A DNA stretch of 64,000 bases, taken from NCBI RefSeq assembly GCF_012027725.1, contig NZ_SJOU01000004.1, positions 124,001 to 188,000 on the forward strand. Direction: 5' to 3'. Of the stretch, positions 35,985 to 43,321 are shown piece by piece. The position numbers and the translations under genes were made by a program. Numbering within the stretch: the stretch's first letter is position 1; the number at the start of each line of letters is the position of its first letter. Below the pieces are notes generated by a model. That model was given only the letters and a program-made list of their open reading frames with translations. It searched no databases and was not told the origin of the DNA. Origin of the DNA: Olsenella sp. SW781. GTDB lineage: Bacteria > Actinomycetota > Coriobacteriia > Coriobacteriales > Atopobiaceae.

Positions 35985-37058
35985 ATGGCGCGGGCATTCG
36001 AGTGCTTTGCCAAGTTCTTCTCGCGAGCATACGGGGTCGCCGCCTGGAAGGTCGTGGGTAGTTATGACCGGAGTGTCAGGGGGAAGGATGCCGCCGGGAG
36101 GCGATATAGGGGCCCAGTGGATAAGCTGAGGGAGGGCGTGCTAGAAAGCCTTTCTCCGGCAGGATTGGATGCGGCGGGCGTGGAGGCAGCCGTCAGGGTG
36201 GGGACCGAGCTGGATTCTCCCGTTGCCGACGCTATTGAGCGAGAGGCACTGAGGGCTGACGAGCAGCTCTCCCAACTTGATGGCATCCTCGAAACGGGAG
36301 TTCCCGGGACGTTCGATCCCTGGAGCGTGATTGGGGCTTCATTTGCGTTCGACGATGGGTTCAGGTCCGCCTTCGCCGAGGCGCTTCTTATGGACGGGTT
36401 TAGGGCTGACGCAAGAGGGCTCTGGCTTGGGGTCGACCGCATTGCGGCCTCCCTGGGGGAGGGTATTGGCGTCTCCGACCTCGACGAGCTTGTGAGGTGT
36501 CAGCGGGAGGTCGTAGAGGCGCTTGTTCTCGCCTCGCTTCAGGGCCCGCGAGACTACGCTCAGCTTGTGGGCCATGACGTAGCCGTCACGCCTGTTCCTG
36601 CGGGACTAGACCGCGTGAGCGGGTCGTGGATGGAGGGGGAGTTTCGCCTTCAGGGGATCATTCCTATGGGCCCTTGCCCTTGGGAATATGCTACGAGTCC
36701 CCGGGCCGGCTGGAAGCTCACGTCAAAAGGGGCTCGCATCGGACGCGATGAGCGCTGGTGTGACGAGGAGGGATATGCACCCGTATTCGTTCCCGTGAGC
36801 AGGGTGTCGAGAAGACACTGCGAGGTCAGGAGATGTGGCCCGCTTTGGGTGCTGGTTGATCTCTCAAGTTCGAACGGGACTCTCCTTCTGCGACCCAATG
36901 GGGATGCTGCAATTCTCTCGGATGAGGAGGCGGAAGTTCGTCCTGGTGACGTCATCTGTCTGGCCCCTCGTAGGGTGAGGTCGGGGTATGAGGGCTCTTG
37001 TTTCAGCTGGGTGCTCGGTGACCCCGAGACGTGCCTGCGTTTTGAGGCGGCTCCCTGA
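35985..37058 (+). CDS. FHA-domain protein with novel N-terminal region
   Basis: A 357-residue protein. The N-terminal 200 residues are mostly helical and unrecognised. The C-terminal FHA domain (about residues 235-345) shows GARIGRDE, VSRRHCEV and DLSSSNGTLLL, the canonical phosphothreonine-binding loops. It begins 20 bp after the GrpE-like gene. Two FHA proteins with one kinase and one phosphatase suggest two different phospho-dependent partners, possibly linking the chaperone pair to targets. Confidence 0.78.
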   Translation: MARAFECFAKFFSRAYGVAAWKVVGSYDRSVRGKDAAGRRYRGPVDKLREGVLESLSPAGLDAAGVEAAVRVGTELDSPVADAIEREALRADEQLSQLDGILETGVPGTFDPWSVIGASFAFDDGFRSAFAEALLMDGFRADARGLWLGVDRIAASLGEGIGVSDLDELVRCQREVVEALVLASLQGPRDYAQLVGHDVAVTPVPAGLDRVSGSWMEGEFRLQGIIPMGPCPWEYATSPRAGWKLTSKGARIGRDERWCDEEGYAPVFVPVSRVSRRHCEVRRCGPLWVLVDLSSSNGTLLLRPNGDAAILSDEEAEVRPGDVICLAPRRVRSGYEGSCFSWVLGDPETCLRFEAAP

Positions 37059-37176
37059 GGGAGACTGGCTGGGGCGGTCCGCGTGCGAGGCGGCGACTGG
37101 CATCAGATTATAATTGCATTATATTTGCGGGGGCGTATGATGGCATAGTTGTGATACTTGAATGGTAGGAGTTGCC

Positions 37177-37857
37177 ATGTACTGTCCCGCCTGCGGAAAC
37201 CAGGTCAATGACGAGTTTTGTTTCTGCCCGCATTGTGGGGGCAGGCTACCGCAGGTTTTGGATGGGGCGGCATCGACGTCAGCGCAGGAATCGATGACGC
37301 AGTATTACGTGGGCGGACAGGTGGAGGAAGAGCACTTTCCTTCGGCTGCCGCTGCTCCTTCTTCTAAGGAGGGTATGCCTCCCCGGGCAGACGGGCGAAC
37401 GCCCGAATCGCGGGTCTCCTCTGGGGCAAAGCTGGGGATGAAGTGGTACAAGTTCGTCGTCTGGGTGCAGCTCTTTCTGTGCGCAGCGGTGTATATTCTG
37501 GTGGCTATGAGCCTCTTCTCCGGCGTATATCCAAGCTATTACTACGATATTTACGATGGCCTTCAGACGCTCAATGTCTTCACGGAGCTGCTTTGCGTGA
37601 CGCTGGCGGTTCTCTCCATCTGGGTGCGACGGGAGCTCTCGCGTCATGCTCGGCGTGCCCCACAGCATTACCTCGCACTGAGTGGTGCTGGCTTCGCCCT
37701 CCCGCTGTTCCATCTGTTGATTCAGACGGCTGTCATGTCCAGTACGGTGGACTCTGGCGGTCTCTTCCAGGTTGTGTTCGTGATTGCCATAGGCGCGGCA
37801 TTTGTACATGCAAATAAGACCTACTTCGACAAGCGCTCTCACCTGTTCGTCAACTAA
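37177..37857 (+). CDS. zinc-ribbon membrane protein
   Basis: A 226-residue protein. An N-terminal zinc ribbon (CPACGNQVNDEFCFCPHCGG) is followed by a polar linker and about four membrane helices from residue 95 onward (VWVQLFLCAAVYILVAMSLF; NVFTELLCVTLAVLSI; and two more). The ATG at 37177 is favoured over one at 37162 because TAGGAG lies between them at the right distance. It is 118 bp after the FHA gene with an AT-rich promoter-like stretch in between, so it may have its own promoter. Function unknown. Confidence 0.75.
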   Translation: MYCPACGNQVNDEFCFCPHCGGRLPQVLDGAASTSAQESMTQYYVGGQVEEEHFPSAAAAPSSKEGMPPRADGRTPESRVSSGAKLGMKWYKFVVWVQLFLCAAVYILVAMSLFSGVYPSYYYDIYDGLQTLNVFTELLCVTLAVLSIWVRRELSRHARRAPQHYLALSGAGFALPLFHLLIQTAVMSSTVDSGGLFQVVFVIAIGAAFVHANKTYFDKRSHLFVN

Positions 37858-37890
37858 CGTGCCACTGGCGTCAGGTCTATTTGGCACGTC
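37858..37890. repeat. CACTGGCGTCAGGT-type repeat, copy 2
   Basis: It begins right after the TAA stop. The ends CGTGCCA and TGGCACG are complementary, giving a small hairpin. It is the better-preserved copy of the element at 29164-29195; the two copies bracket the kinase/FHA/Hsp70 cassette. Confidence 0.75.
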
Positions 37891-37979
37891 TAGCGCGCGG
37901 TGACGGGTTCTTCTCGCTCCGCTCACCGGCGGAATGGCAACGCTCGCGGAGAGCCGTGAAACGAGGGAATCTCCGCAGG

Positions 37980-38289
37980 TGGGACGGGAAATAAGAAGGG
38001 TGTACAGAAGATCGTCGCTACCAGAAGGCGACCGACCGAGGAGGCGAGTCCAGTGAACAGCGAAGAGGTAGCAGGGTCTGGACCTGCCGTCCGCGTGACC
38101 GAGACCCACTAGCTTCGGGCGAGTGACTTCGCCGACGTCTTCCGGTACGTACACCGGGTTGGGTTGATGAAGGGAATTCCGGAGCGGGTCCAGACACCAA
38201 TTCGCTGGCTGGACGGTTGATAGCGAGATTGGATGTGAGTCCAAAGGGCAGAGCAGCCGGGGCGGCACCGTAGGGGTGCCGCCCCTTTT
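37980..38289 (+). ncRNA. candidate structured non-coding RNA
   Basis: No protein-like ORF fits here. A run of local hairpins is visible: GTCGC/GCGAC (38014-38032), GCAGG/CCTGC (38071-38087), GGCGA/TCGCC (38118-38133), CCGGT/ACCGG (38142-38157), TCGCT/AGCGA (38202-38226) and TTGGA/TCCAA (38229-38244). A perfect terminator closes the series. I compared it with the RNase P, tmRNA, SRP and T-box landmarks I know and found no match. The 5' end is a guess. A large regulatory RNA such as the raiA class cannot be excluded without a covariance search. Confidence 0.5.
38259..38289 (+). terminator. rho-independent terminator
   Basis: An 11-bp perfect stem GGGGCGGCACC (38259-38269) with GGTGCCGCCCC (38275-38285), 5-nt loop, followed by TTTT. 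It ends the candidate RNA and insulates the AIM24 gene. Confidence 0.9.
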
Positions 38290-38319
38290 GTGTGCGCGCT
38301 CCCGTCGTGCGGCTCCCGC

Positions 38320-38325
38320 TATACT
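38320..38325 (+). promoter_or_regulatory. -10 element TATACT upstream of AIM24 gene
   Basis: TATACT stands out in GC-rich DNA 44 bp before the ATG and just after the terminator. No strong -35 is evident. Assignment rests on position and match to the TATAAT consensus. Confidence 0.45.
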
Positions 38326-38368
38326 CGACGCATGTCGCTACCGCGGCAAAACCGAGAAGGGAGACCCC

Positions 38369-39067
38369 ATGAGGTTCAGTCTTACCGGTGACTCCGATTG
38401 TCCCATCGCGCGCATCTCGCTTGCGCAGGGCGAGTCCGTGCGGACCGAGAGCGGCAGCATGGTGTACTCGCGCGGCGTTGAGATCACGGGCGGGCTCAAC
38501 ACCAAGAAGAAGGGCCTCGGGGGCGTGTTCAGCGCCATCGGCCGCGCCGTCACGAGCGGCGAGTCCATGTTTGTCACCACGGCAACGGGGACCGCAAGCG
38601 ACGGAGAGATTGCCGTGGCGCCGCCCATCCCCGGCAAGATCGTCGAGCTTTCCGTGGACGCCGCGCACCAGTACCGCCTCAACACCGGCGCGTTTCTCGC
38701 CTGCGACGAGGACGTCGACTACACGATGGTCAACCAGGGCATCACGAAGGCGTTCTTTGGCAACACGGGCGGGCTCTTTGTGATGGAGGTCCACGGCGAG
38801 GGCTCGCTGCTGGTCTCCGCGTTTGGCGACATCATGGCGCTCGACGTGACCGGCGGAGAGCCGCTGCAGGTGGACAACGAGCACGTGGTGGCCTGGGATG
38901 CCGCGCTGGACTATCACATCGAGGTCGCGAGCGGCATGTTTGGCTTCACCACGGGGGAGGGCCTGGTCAACACCTTCACCGGCAACGGCCGGGTGTACAT
39001 CCAGACCCGCAGCCTGGCAAACCTGGCCCAGGCGATGCACCCGTACCTGCCCACGTCATCCAACTAG
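38369..39067 (+). CDS. AIM24 family protein (TIGR00266 type)
   Basis: A 232-residue beta-rich protein. Family blocks are LAQGESVRTESGSMVYS, GGVFSAIGRAVTSGESMFVT, and GEGLVNTFTGNGRVYIQTR near the end. AIM24-type proteins are widespread in bacteria with unknown biochemical function; the yeast namesake is mitochondrial. The ATG at 38369 follows GAAGGGAG. It appears to be a single-gene unit with its own promoter. Cytoplasmic, no membrane segment. Confidence 0.88.
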   Translation: MRFSLTGDSDCPIARISLAQGESVRTESGSMVYSRGVEITGGLNTKKKGLGGVFSAIGRAVTSGESMFVTTATGTASDGEIAVAPPIPGKIVELSVDAAHQYRLNTGAFLACDEDVDYTMVNQGITKAFFGNTGGLFVMEVHGEGSLLVSAFGDIMALDVTGGEPLQVDNEHVVAWDAALDYHIEVASGMFGFTTGEGLVNTFTGNGRVYIQTRSLANLAQAMHPYLPTSSN

Positions 39068-39116
39068 CGGGAGTTCCGGCGGACATCGGGTTCATGGGTG
39101 CCCGGTCCCGAGGTCC

Positions 39117-39194
39117 ATTAACGCGCACTCGTGCGGCCCGTCGCTCGTCCCAACTGGGAAAACGCGAGAAGAACGTGCACGAGTGCGCGTTAAT
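39117..39194. mobile_element. MITE-like element, copy 1 (78 bp)
   Basis: Terminal inverted repeats of 18 bp (ATTAACGCGCACTCGTGC and its complement) enclose about 42 bp containing CCCAACTGGGAAAACGCGAG. A second copy is at 41962-42039. No transposase and no clear target duplication are visible. The pair brackets the AbiE module. Confidence 0.85.
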
Positions 39195-39279
39195 CCGGCG
39201 ACGCCTCACGGTGATGGCGGAGGGCGCGTAACGTCCGCGGTCGGCGTGAGGTGATGGCCTTTCCTGAAAAGCCACAATC

Positions 39280-39305
39280 ACCTACAATTGTCATCAGATG
39301 TAGGT
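39280..39305. promoter_or_regulatory. inverted repeat ACCTACA-n12-TGTAGGT, likely AbiEi operator
   Basis: A 7-bp perfect palindrome in an AT-richer promoter-like stretch 27 bp before the abiEi start. Known AbiEi antitoxins bind inverted repeats in their own promoter, so autoregulation is inferred. Confidence 0.55.
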
Positions 39306-39331
39306 TCTTATGGCTTTCAAGGAGGAACGGC

Positions 39332-39874
39332 GTGGTAATCACCTACCGGGAGGCGCTCGAGAAGCTCGGGAGCAGGTACCGCGTTCGGAAGGCGGTGTCG
39401 GAGGGGGCGCTCCACCCCGTCGGTCGTGGGATGTACTCGACCAGTCGGGACGAGGACGCACTCGCCGTGATCGCGAAGCGGTATCCCGGCGCGATCCTGA
39501 CCGGGCAGACCGCGCTCTACGCCCACGGCCTCGTGACCGCGCCGCCCGACCGGATCGACCTAGCCACGAGGCGCGGGGGGACTAAGATCCGCGACGGCGC
39601 CGTGCGCCAGCACTTCATCCCCGAGGGATGGCTGGGCGTCGGCAGGTCGACCGTCCTCCTAGACGGGACTGAGCTTCCCGCGTACGACCTTGAGCGCATG
39701 CTCCTCGAGCTCATGCGCTCGCGCAACAAGCTGCCCTACGACCTCTACCGGGAGGCGGTCGCCTCGTTCCGCAGAAGGTCGGAGCGGCTGGACATATACA
39801 GGCTGCAGGACTACGCGGAGGCGATCCCGCGCGGCGAGGCGCACCTCGAGCGCGCCATGGGGGAGGTGTTCTGA
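39332..39874 (+). CDS. AbiEi-family antitoxin/transcriptional regulator
   Basis: A 180-residue protein. The N-terminal winged-helix part (about residues 5-60; KAVSEGALHPVGRGMYS) and the following AILTGQTALYAHGL segment are typical of AbiEi antitoxins, which repress the operon and neutralise the nucleotidyltransferase toxin. The GTG at 39332 is set by AAGGAGG six bases upstream. Its TGA overlaps the toxin ATG (TGATG), the usual coupling in type IV toxin-antitoxin and abortive-infection AbiE loci. It lies between two MITE-like copies. Confidence 0.83.
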   Translation: MVITYREALEKLGSRYRVRKAVSEGALHPVGRGMYSTSRDEDALAVIAKRYPGAILTGQTALYAHGLVTAPPDRIDLATRRGGTKIRDGAVRQHFIPEGWLGVGRSTVLLDGTELPAYDLERMLLELMRSRNKLPYDLYREAVASFRRRSERLDIYRLQDYAEAIPRGEAHLERAMGEVF

Positions 39875-40686
39875 TGGACCTGAACGAGATGAGGGCGCGC
39901 TACGAGCGCGAGGAGGGCTACTCCCGGCTCAACGCGACCGCGCGCGTCTGCCAGGACGTGATTCTCTCGAAGCTGGCGGCGTCGGGCATGCGCGACCGGG
40001 TGACGGTCAAGGGAGGGGTCCTGATGTGCGCGCTGTCGGGGAGCAGCCGCCGCGCGACTCAGGACATAGACCTCGACTTCGTGCGGTACCCGATGACCGA
40101 CGGCTCCATCCGCTCCTTCGTGTCCGCCCTTTCGAACCTCGGCGACGGCATCACCGTCCGCGTCGCCGGCGAGATAGAGGAGCTGTCGCAGCAGGACTAC
40201 AGAGGGAGGCGCGTCAACCTCAAGATCAGCGACGGCCGCAGCACGCTCGACACCAAGCTCGACCTGGGGGTCCATGCGAGCGCCACGATGGAGCAGGACG
40301 AGCTGTGGTTCGACGTGGCGCACCGGCAGGAGGGCGTCTGCCTGCTTGCGAACTCGAAGGAGCAGGTGTTCGCGGAGAAGCTCAAGTCCCTGCTCCTCCA
40401 CGGCATCCGCAGCACGCGCTTCCGCGACCTCTACGACATGTACTACATCGGGCACAGGAGGGACCTCGACAGGGAGAGGCTCGCGCGCTACATCGACGAG
40501 GCCATCGTCGAGGACCGGGACATGTGGGACGAGAGCATCGAGGACGTCGTCAGGCGCGTCGAGCGGACCCTCTCCAACCGGCGGTTCCTCGCCCGGATGA
40601 AGTCCTCCCACAGGGACTGGATAGGCCGGAGTGCCGAGGAGGTCGCCCGATGGCTGCCCGGGTTCCTGGCCACCCTCAACCGATAG
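39874..40686 (+). CDS. AbiEii-family nucleotidyltransferase toxin
   Basis: A 270-residue protein of the DUF1814/AbiEii family. The nucleotidyltransferase core is visible as VTVKGGVLM...RATQDIDLDF (the DxD metal-binding aspartates), with KEQVFAEKLKSLL and TRFRDLYDMYYI as later conserved blocks. Known AbiEii toxins modify tRNA or other acceptors with nucleotides and cause growth arrest or phage abortion. Start overlaps the antitoxin stop by one base. Complete length for the family, so likely functional. Confidence 0.87.
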   Translation: MDLNEMRARYEREEGYSRLNATARVCQDVILSKLAASGMRDRVTVKGGVLMCALSGSSRRATQDIDLDFVRYPMTDGSIRSFVSALSNLGDGITVRVAGEIEELSQQDYRGRRVNLKISDGRSTLDTKLDLGVHASATMEQDELWFDVAHRQEGVCLLANSKEQVFAEKLKSLLLHGIRSTRFRDLYDMYYIGHRRDLDRERLARYIDEAIVEDRDMWDESIEDVVRRVERTLSNRRFLARMKSSHRDWIGRSAEEVARWLPGFLATLNR

Positions 40687-41961
40687 GCGTAAGCCAGACC
40701 AGGAGCGCGGTGGTCGCCGAAAGGCCTCGAATGGCGTCTCGCCCCGAGGCGATAGGGAAGAGGGTGGACATGATCGATTTCGACATCTTCACGATTCAGG
40801 TGGCGAAGCGGCTCCTCCGCGAAGCGTGTCCCCTTCGGCGATTGCTCGGATAACCCCGCTGGTTACATTTTGCGGCAGCCCCGAAGCTTGGAGAGATTCG
40901 ATGTGCGACGGGGGAAGGCATTGTCCGATTTGCCCGGAGGGGAAGTGAGAATGCTCCCGTAACATCTCCTTCTGGGTGTAGACAAACCCAGCTATGTTCA
41001 TCGAGTGGAAAGTTGAGGCCACGGTATGTGACCTCAACTTCGTGGCTGCTCATGTTTGAAATACGATGGTAGGCATCGGGAGGTATCTTGAAAGAACCGG
41101 CATCGGGCCTTCCATTTTGCCGAGCTCTAGCAGTCCTAGTTTTTCGCATCATCCGATAGGTGCGGCGTGCCACGCATACGTTAAATTCTCAGTCATCGGG
41201 AACTCCGACGTTCGCAGGGCGTTCGGACTTGGGGGCGACAGGTCTCAGGCTTCCGGAATAATCAGGGGTACTCCTGCCGTCGGCCTCATCAAGCCCGTCG
41301 ACTCCTCCTCCGTCCCGCGCAATCTCCGCTACGCATCCTTCTGGGGATGACGCCTCTGCTGAGCGGGTGACAAGTATCGCAAGATGCCGCGAAGCGTCAC
41401 GAAACACCGCCTCCCATGGAGCCGTGGTGGCGAAGGTGTGCCTTAATCTGCGGAGTGGTCAATGAGTGAGGTGCCAATTTGGCGCCTCGCTTCGTCTGAC
41501 GAAAGGCCTCCTCCCCGCGGCTGGCCGGCCCATTGGCCGTGACGGGTTGGCGCCGAAGCTCTCGGACGAGATCGGTTTGGGTCCCAAGCGGGTCCAGAGG
41601 GCAAAGGAGCTTCTGGACAGGAAGGTAATCGAGTGCGTTGGCTCTAGGAAATACGGGAGTTGGGGGCTATTACGACATCCCATGTCGCAATAATGTCGCA
41701 ATGGGCGTCGCAATAAGAGCGTGGCAGGCCAGCTGGCGATGTCGGTATCATAGCCTACTCTCGTTGATGAAAACAGAGCGTACTTTTTTCATCATTATGA
41801 CCCAGGTGCTCAATCCCACGCGCTGCGGCGCTGACCGTGCTGCTCCGAAATGCTCCGAGGCTACCCTAGAGTCGTTCCGAAAGCTTTCGGGTGGGGGTTT
41901 CGGGATGGGCGCGGTCGGGCCGCGGGCTCTGCGCGAGCGCCGGCGGGCGCCAGCGGCCCCC
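40687..41961. other. decayed intergenic region downstream of AbiE
   Basis: About 1.3 kb without an intact gene, of lower GC. A short frame at 40731-40853 (VDMIDFDIFTIQVAKRL) has no recognised family. A 9-bp hairpin (AAGTTGAGG/CCTCAACTT) lies at 41010-41040. A recognisable C-terminal gene fragment is annotated separately. This looks like the debris of an accessory island. Confidence 0.5.
41466..41693 (+). pseudogene. remnant of a RecG-C/AlbA_2-type protein (winged-helix tail)
   Basis: The frame contains SDEIGLGPKRVQRAKELLDRKVIECVGSRKYGSWGL, which looks like the C-terminal winged helix of AlbA_2/RecG-like ATP-binding proteins (usually ending ...RVGSNRKGYWEI). No N-terminal domains are present upstream, so it is a truncated relic. 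A full-length relative of this broad family is encoded at 56171. The fragment call rests on pattern recognition only. Confidence 0.45.
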
Positions 41962-42039
41962 ATTAACGCGCACTCGTGCAGCCTCGGCTGACTCCCAACT
42001 GGGAAAACGCGAGAAGGACGTGCACGAGTGCGCGTTAAT
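41962..42039. mobile_element. MITE-like element, copy 2 (78 bp)
   Basis: 19-bp perfect terminal inverted repeats (41962-41980 and 42021-42039) and an interior that shares CCCAACTGGGAAAACGCGAG with copy 1 at 39117-39194. It lies 16 bp before the tRNA terminator, in the same orientation as copy 1. Confidence 0.85.
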
Positions 42040-42054
42040 TATCGGGCCGTGCGA

Positions 42055-42088
42055 ACAAAAAGCCCGGAGGCCACATGACCTCCGGGCT
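42055..42088 (-). terminator. rho-independent terminator of tRNA-fMet
   Basis: Stem AGCCCGGAGG (42061-42070) with CCTCCGGGCT (42079-42088). On the minus strand it is followed by a T-run (AAAAA at 42056-42060 on +), so it terminates the tRNA transcript. Confidence 0.85.
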
Positions 42089-42097
42089 GACTGTGTA

Positions 42098-42174
<77 letters not shown>

Positions 42175-42458
42175 ATTGGGTGCACCGCGTGTGTGCAAGA
42201 AATAACTATATCGACCACCTATCCATGCCGCAAGGAGCAAACGGAATTGTGTCTGTATCTCCACAACTACTCCACCGAAGAGAATCGACGATGGATGGGG
42301 GCGGGGAGATCAACGCTCTTTGGACTGGATGCGAATGGAGACCAACCCCAACACGTTCACCGATTGCGTCGTCGCCTTACGGCGAAAGGGCGCGGCTCCG
42401 GGGCATCGGGCTGGATATGGTGCTCAACGCCATGTATAAGCTCAGCGAAAGGAGCGCA
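42175..42458. other. intergenic region between tRNA-fMet and SDR gene
   Basis: 284 bp that should hold the divergent promoters of the tRNA and the SDR gene. In-frame extension of the SDR ORF through this region has no family similarity. I see no repeat or strong hairpin. Confidence 0.4.
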
Positions 42459-43217
42459 ATGAACCGTCTCGCAGACAAGGTTGCCGTTGTCACCGGGGCA
42501 AACTCTGGCGTGGGGGCCGCCGTTTCTAGGCTCTTTGCCGCGGAGGGCGCCAAGGTGGTCATGAGCGCGCGTCGCGCCGAAGCCCTTGAGGAGGTCGCTG
42601 CGCAGATCGCCGAGTTCGGCGGCGAGACCCTCGTCGTTCCCACGGACATCTCCAAGCCGGATGATCCCGAGAGCCTCATGTCCGCTGCGATGGAGAGGTA
42701 CGGGAGGATTGACGTTCTGGTCAACAACGCAGGCGTGCTCGAGAGCGGCCTCAAGCCCATCGACCGCTACACCGACGAGGACCTCGACCGCATCGTCGAG
42801 ACCAACCAGAAGGGAACCATGCGCTGCATGCGTGCGGCTACCAGGCGCATGACGGCCGGCGCCTCCATCGTCAACGTGGCCTCCATTGCGGGGGAGCGCG
42901 GCTGCGGCGGAGCGGCGTACGTAAGCTCCAAGGCGGCCGTCATCGGGGTTACCAAGCACACCGCGCTGCGCTTTCAGGTGGCGGGCATCCGGTGCAACGC
43001 GGTGTGCCCGGGCAACATCACGACGCCCATGACCGCGGGTCTGGACCCAGCAACGCTCGACCAGGACATGATCGGAGCAATGGCGCTGCATTCCAACATG
43101 CGGACTCAGTCCTGCACGCCCGAGGACGTGGCGAACATCGTGCTCTTTCTCGCGAGTGACGAGTCGCGCGCCATCACCGGGCAGATCATCGTGAGCGACT
43201 TCGGGAGCATGCTCTAG
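42459..43217 (+). CDS. short-chain dehydrogenase/reductase (SDR)
   Basis: A 252-residue classical SDR. The cofactor motif is TGANSGVGAAVS, the structural motif NNAG and the catalytic YVSSK (Tyr and Lys) with the Ser in VASIAG. RIDVLVNNAGV and the C-terminal SDFGSML complete the fold. The start at 42459 is set by GAAAGGAGCG. It is likely an NAD(P)-dependent oxidoreductase of unknown substrate. It stands alone. A TGACAAAGG-type repeat follows the stop. Confidence 0.87.
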   Translation: MNRLADKVAVVTGANSGVGAAVSRLFAAEGAKVVMSARRAEALEEVAAQIAEFGGETLVVPTDISKPDDPESLMSAAMERYGRIDVLVNNAGVLESGLKPIDRYTDEDLDRIVETNQKGTMRCMRAATRRMTAGASIVNVASIAGERGCGGAAYVSSKAAVIGVTKHTALRFQVAGIRCNAVCPGNITTPMTAGLDPATLDQDMIGAMALHSNMRTQSCTPEDVANIVLFLASDESRAITGQIIVSDFGSML

Positions 43218-43227
43218 GGATCTTTTT

Positions 43228-43254
43228 TGACAGTTGACCCTGTCACCTTTGTCA
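43228..43254 (-). repeat. TGACAAAGG-type intergenic repeat, inverted copy
   Basis: On the minus strand it reads TGACAAAGGTGACAGGGTCA then ACTGTCA, differing from the copy at 18087-18113 by two bases. It lies between the convergent SDR and LPXTG genes. Confidence 0.75.
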
Positions 43255-43266
43255 TAACAAAGCATT

Positions 43267-43300
43267 GGGCGCCTCGCGGCGGAGAGGCCGCGAGGCGCCC
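43267..43300. terminator. 13-bp hairpin between convergent genes
   Basis: GGGCGCCTCGCGG (43267-43279) pairs with 43288-43300. It lies 22 bp past the stop of the LPXTG gene on the minus strand and could serve both flanking genes. No T-run adjoins it. Confidence 0.6.
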
Positions 43301-43321
43301 GAGGGGGCCGTGCAATTGGGG

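Noticed and set aside
37980-38289. Identification of the structured region as RNase P RNA, tmRNA, SRP RNA or a T-box leader
   Set aside because: The conserved landmarks I know (GAGGAAAGTCC, the tmRNA ends, the SRP GGAAG loop region, the T-box TGGNACCGCG) are absent.
38018-39040. Long minus-strand ORF over the AIM24 gene and candidate RNA
   Set aside because: It is antisense to a well-supported AIM24 gene, has no family similarity and no ribosome site.
40796-41173. 125-codon minus-strand frame downstream of abiEii
   Set aside because: Low-complexity Arg/Ser-rich ends, no ribosome site and no recognisable family; treated as decayed DNA.
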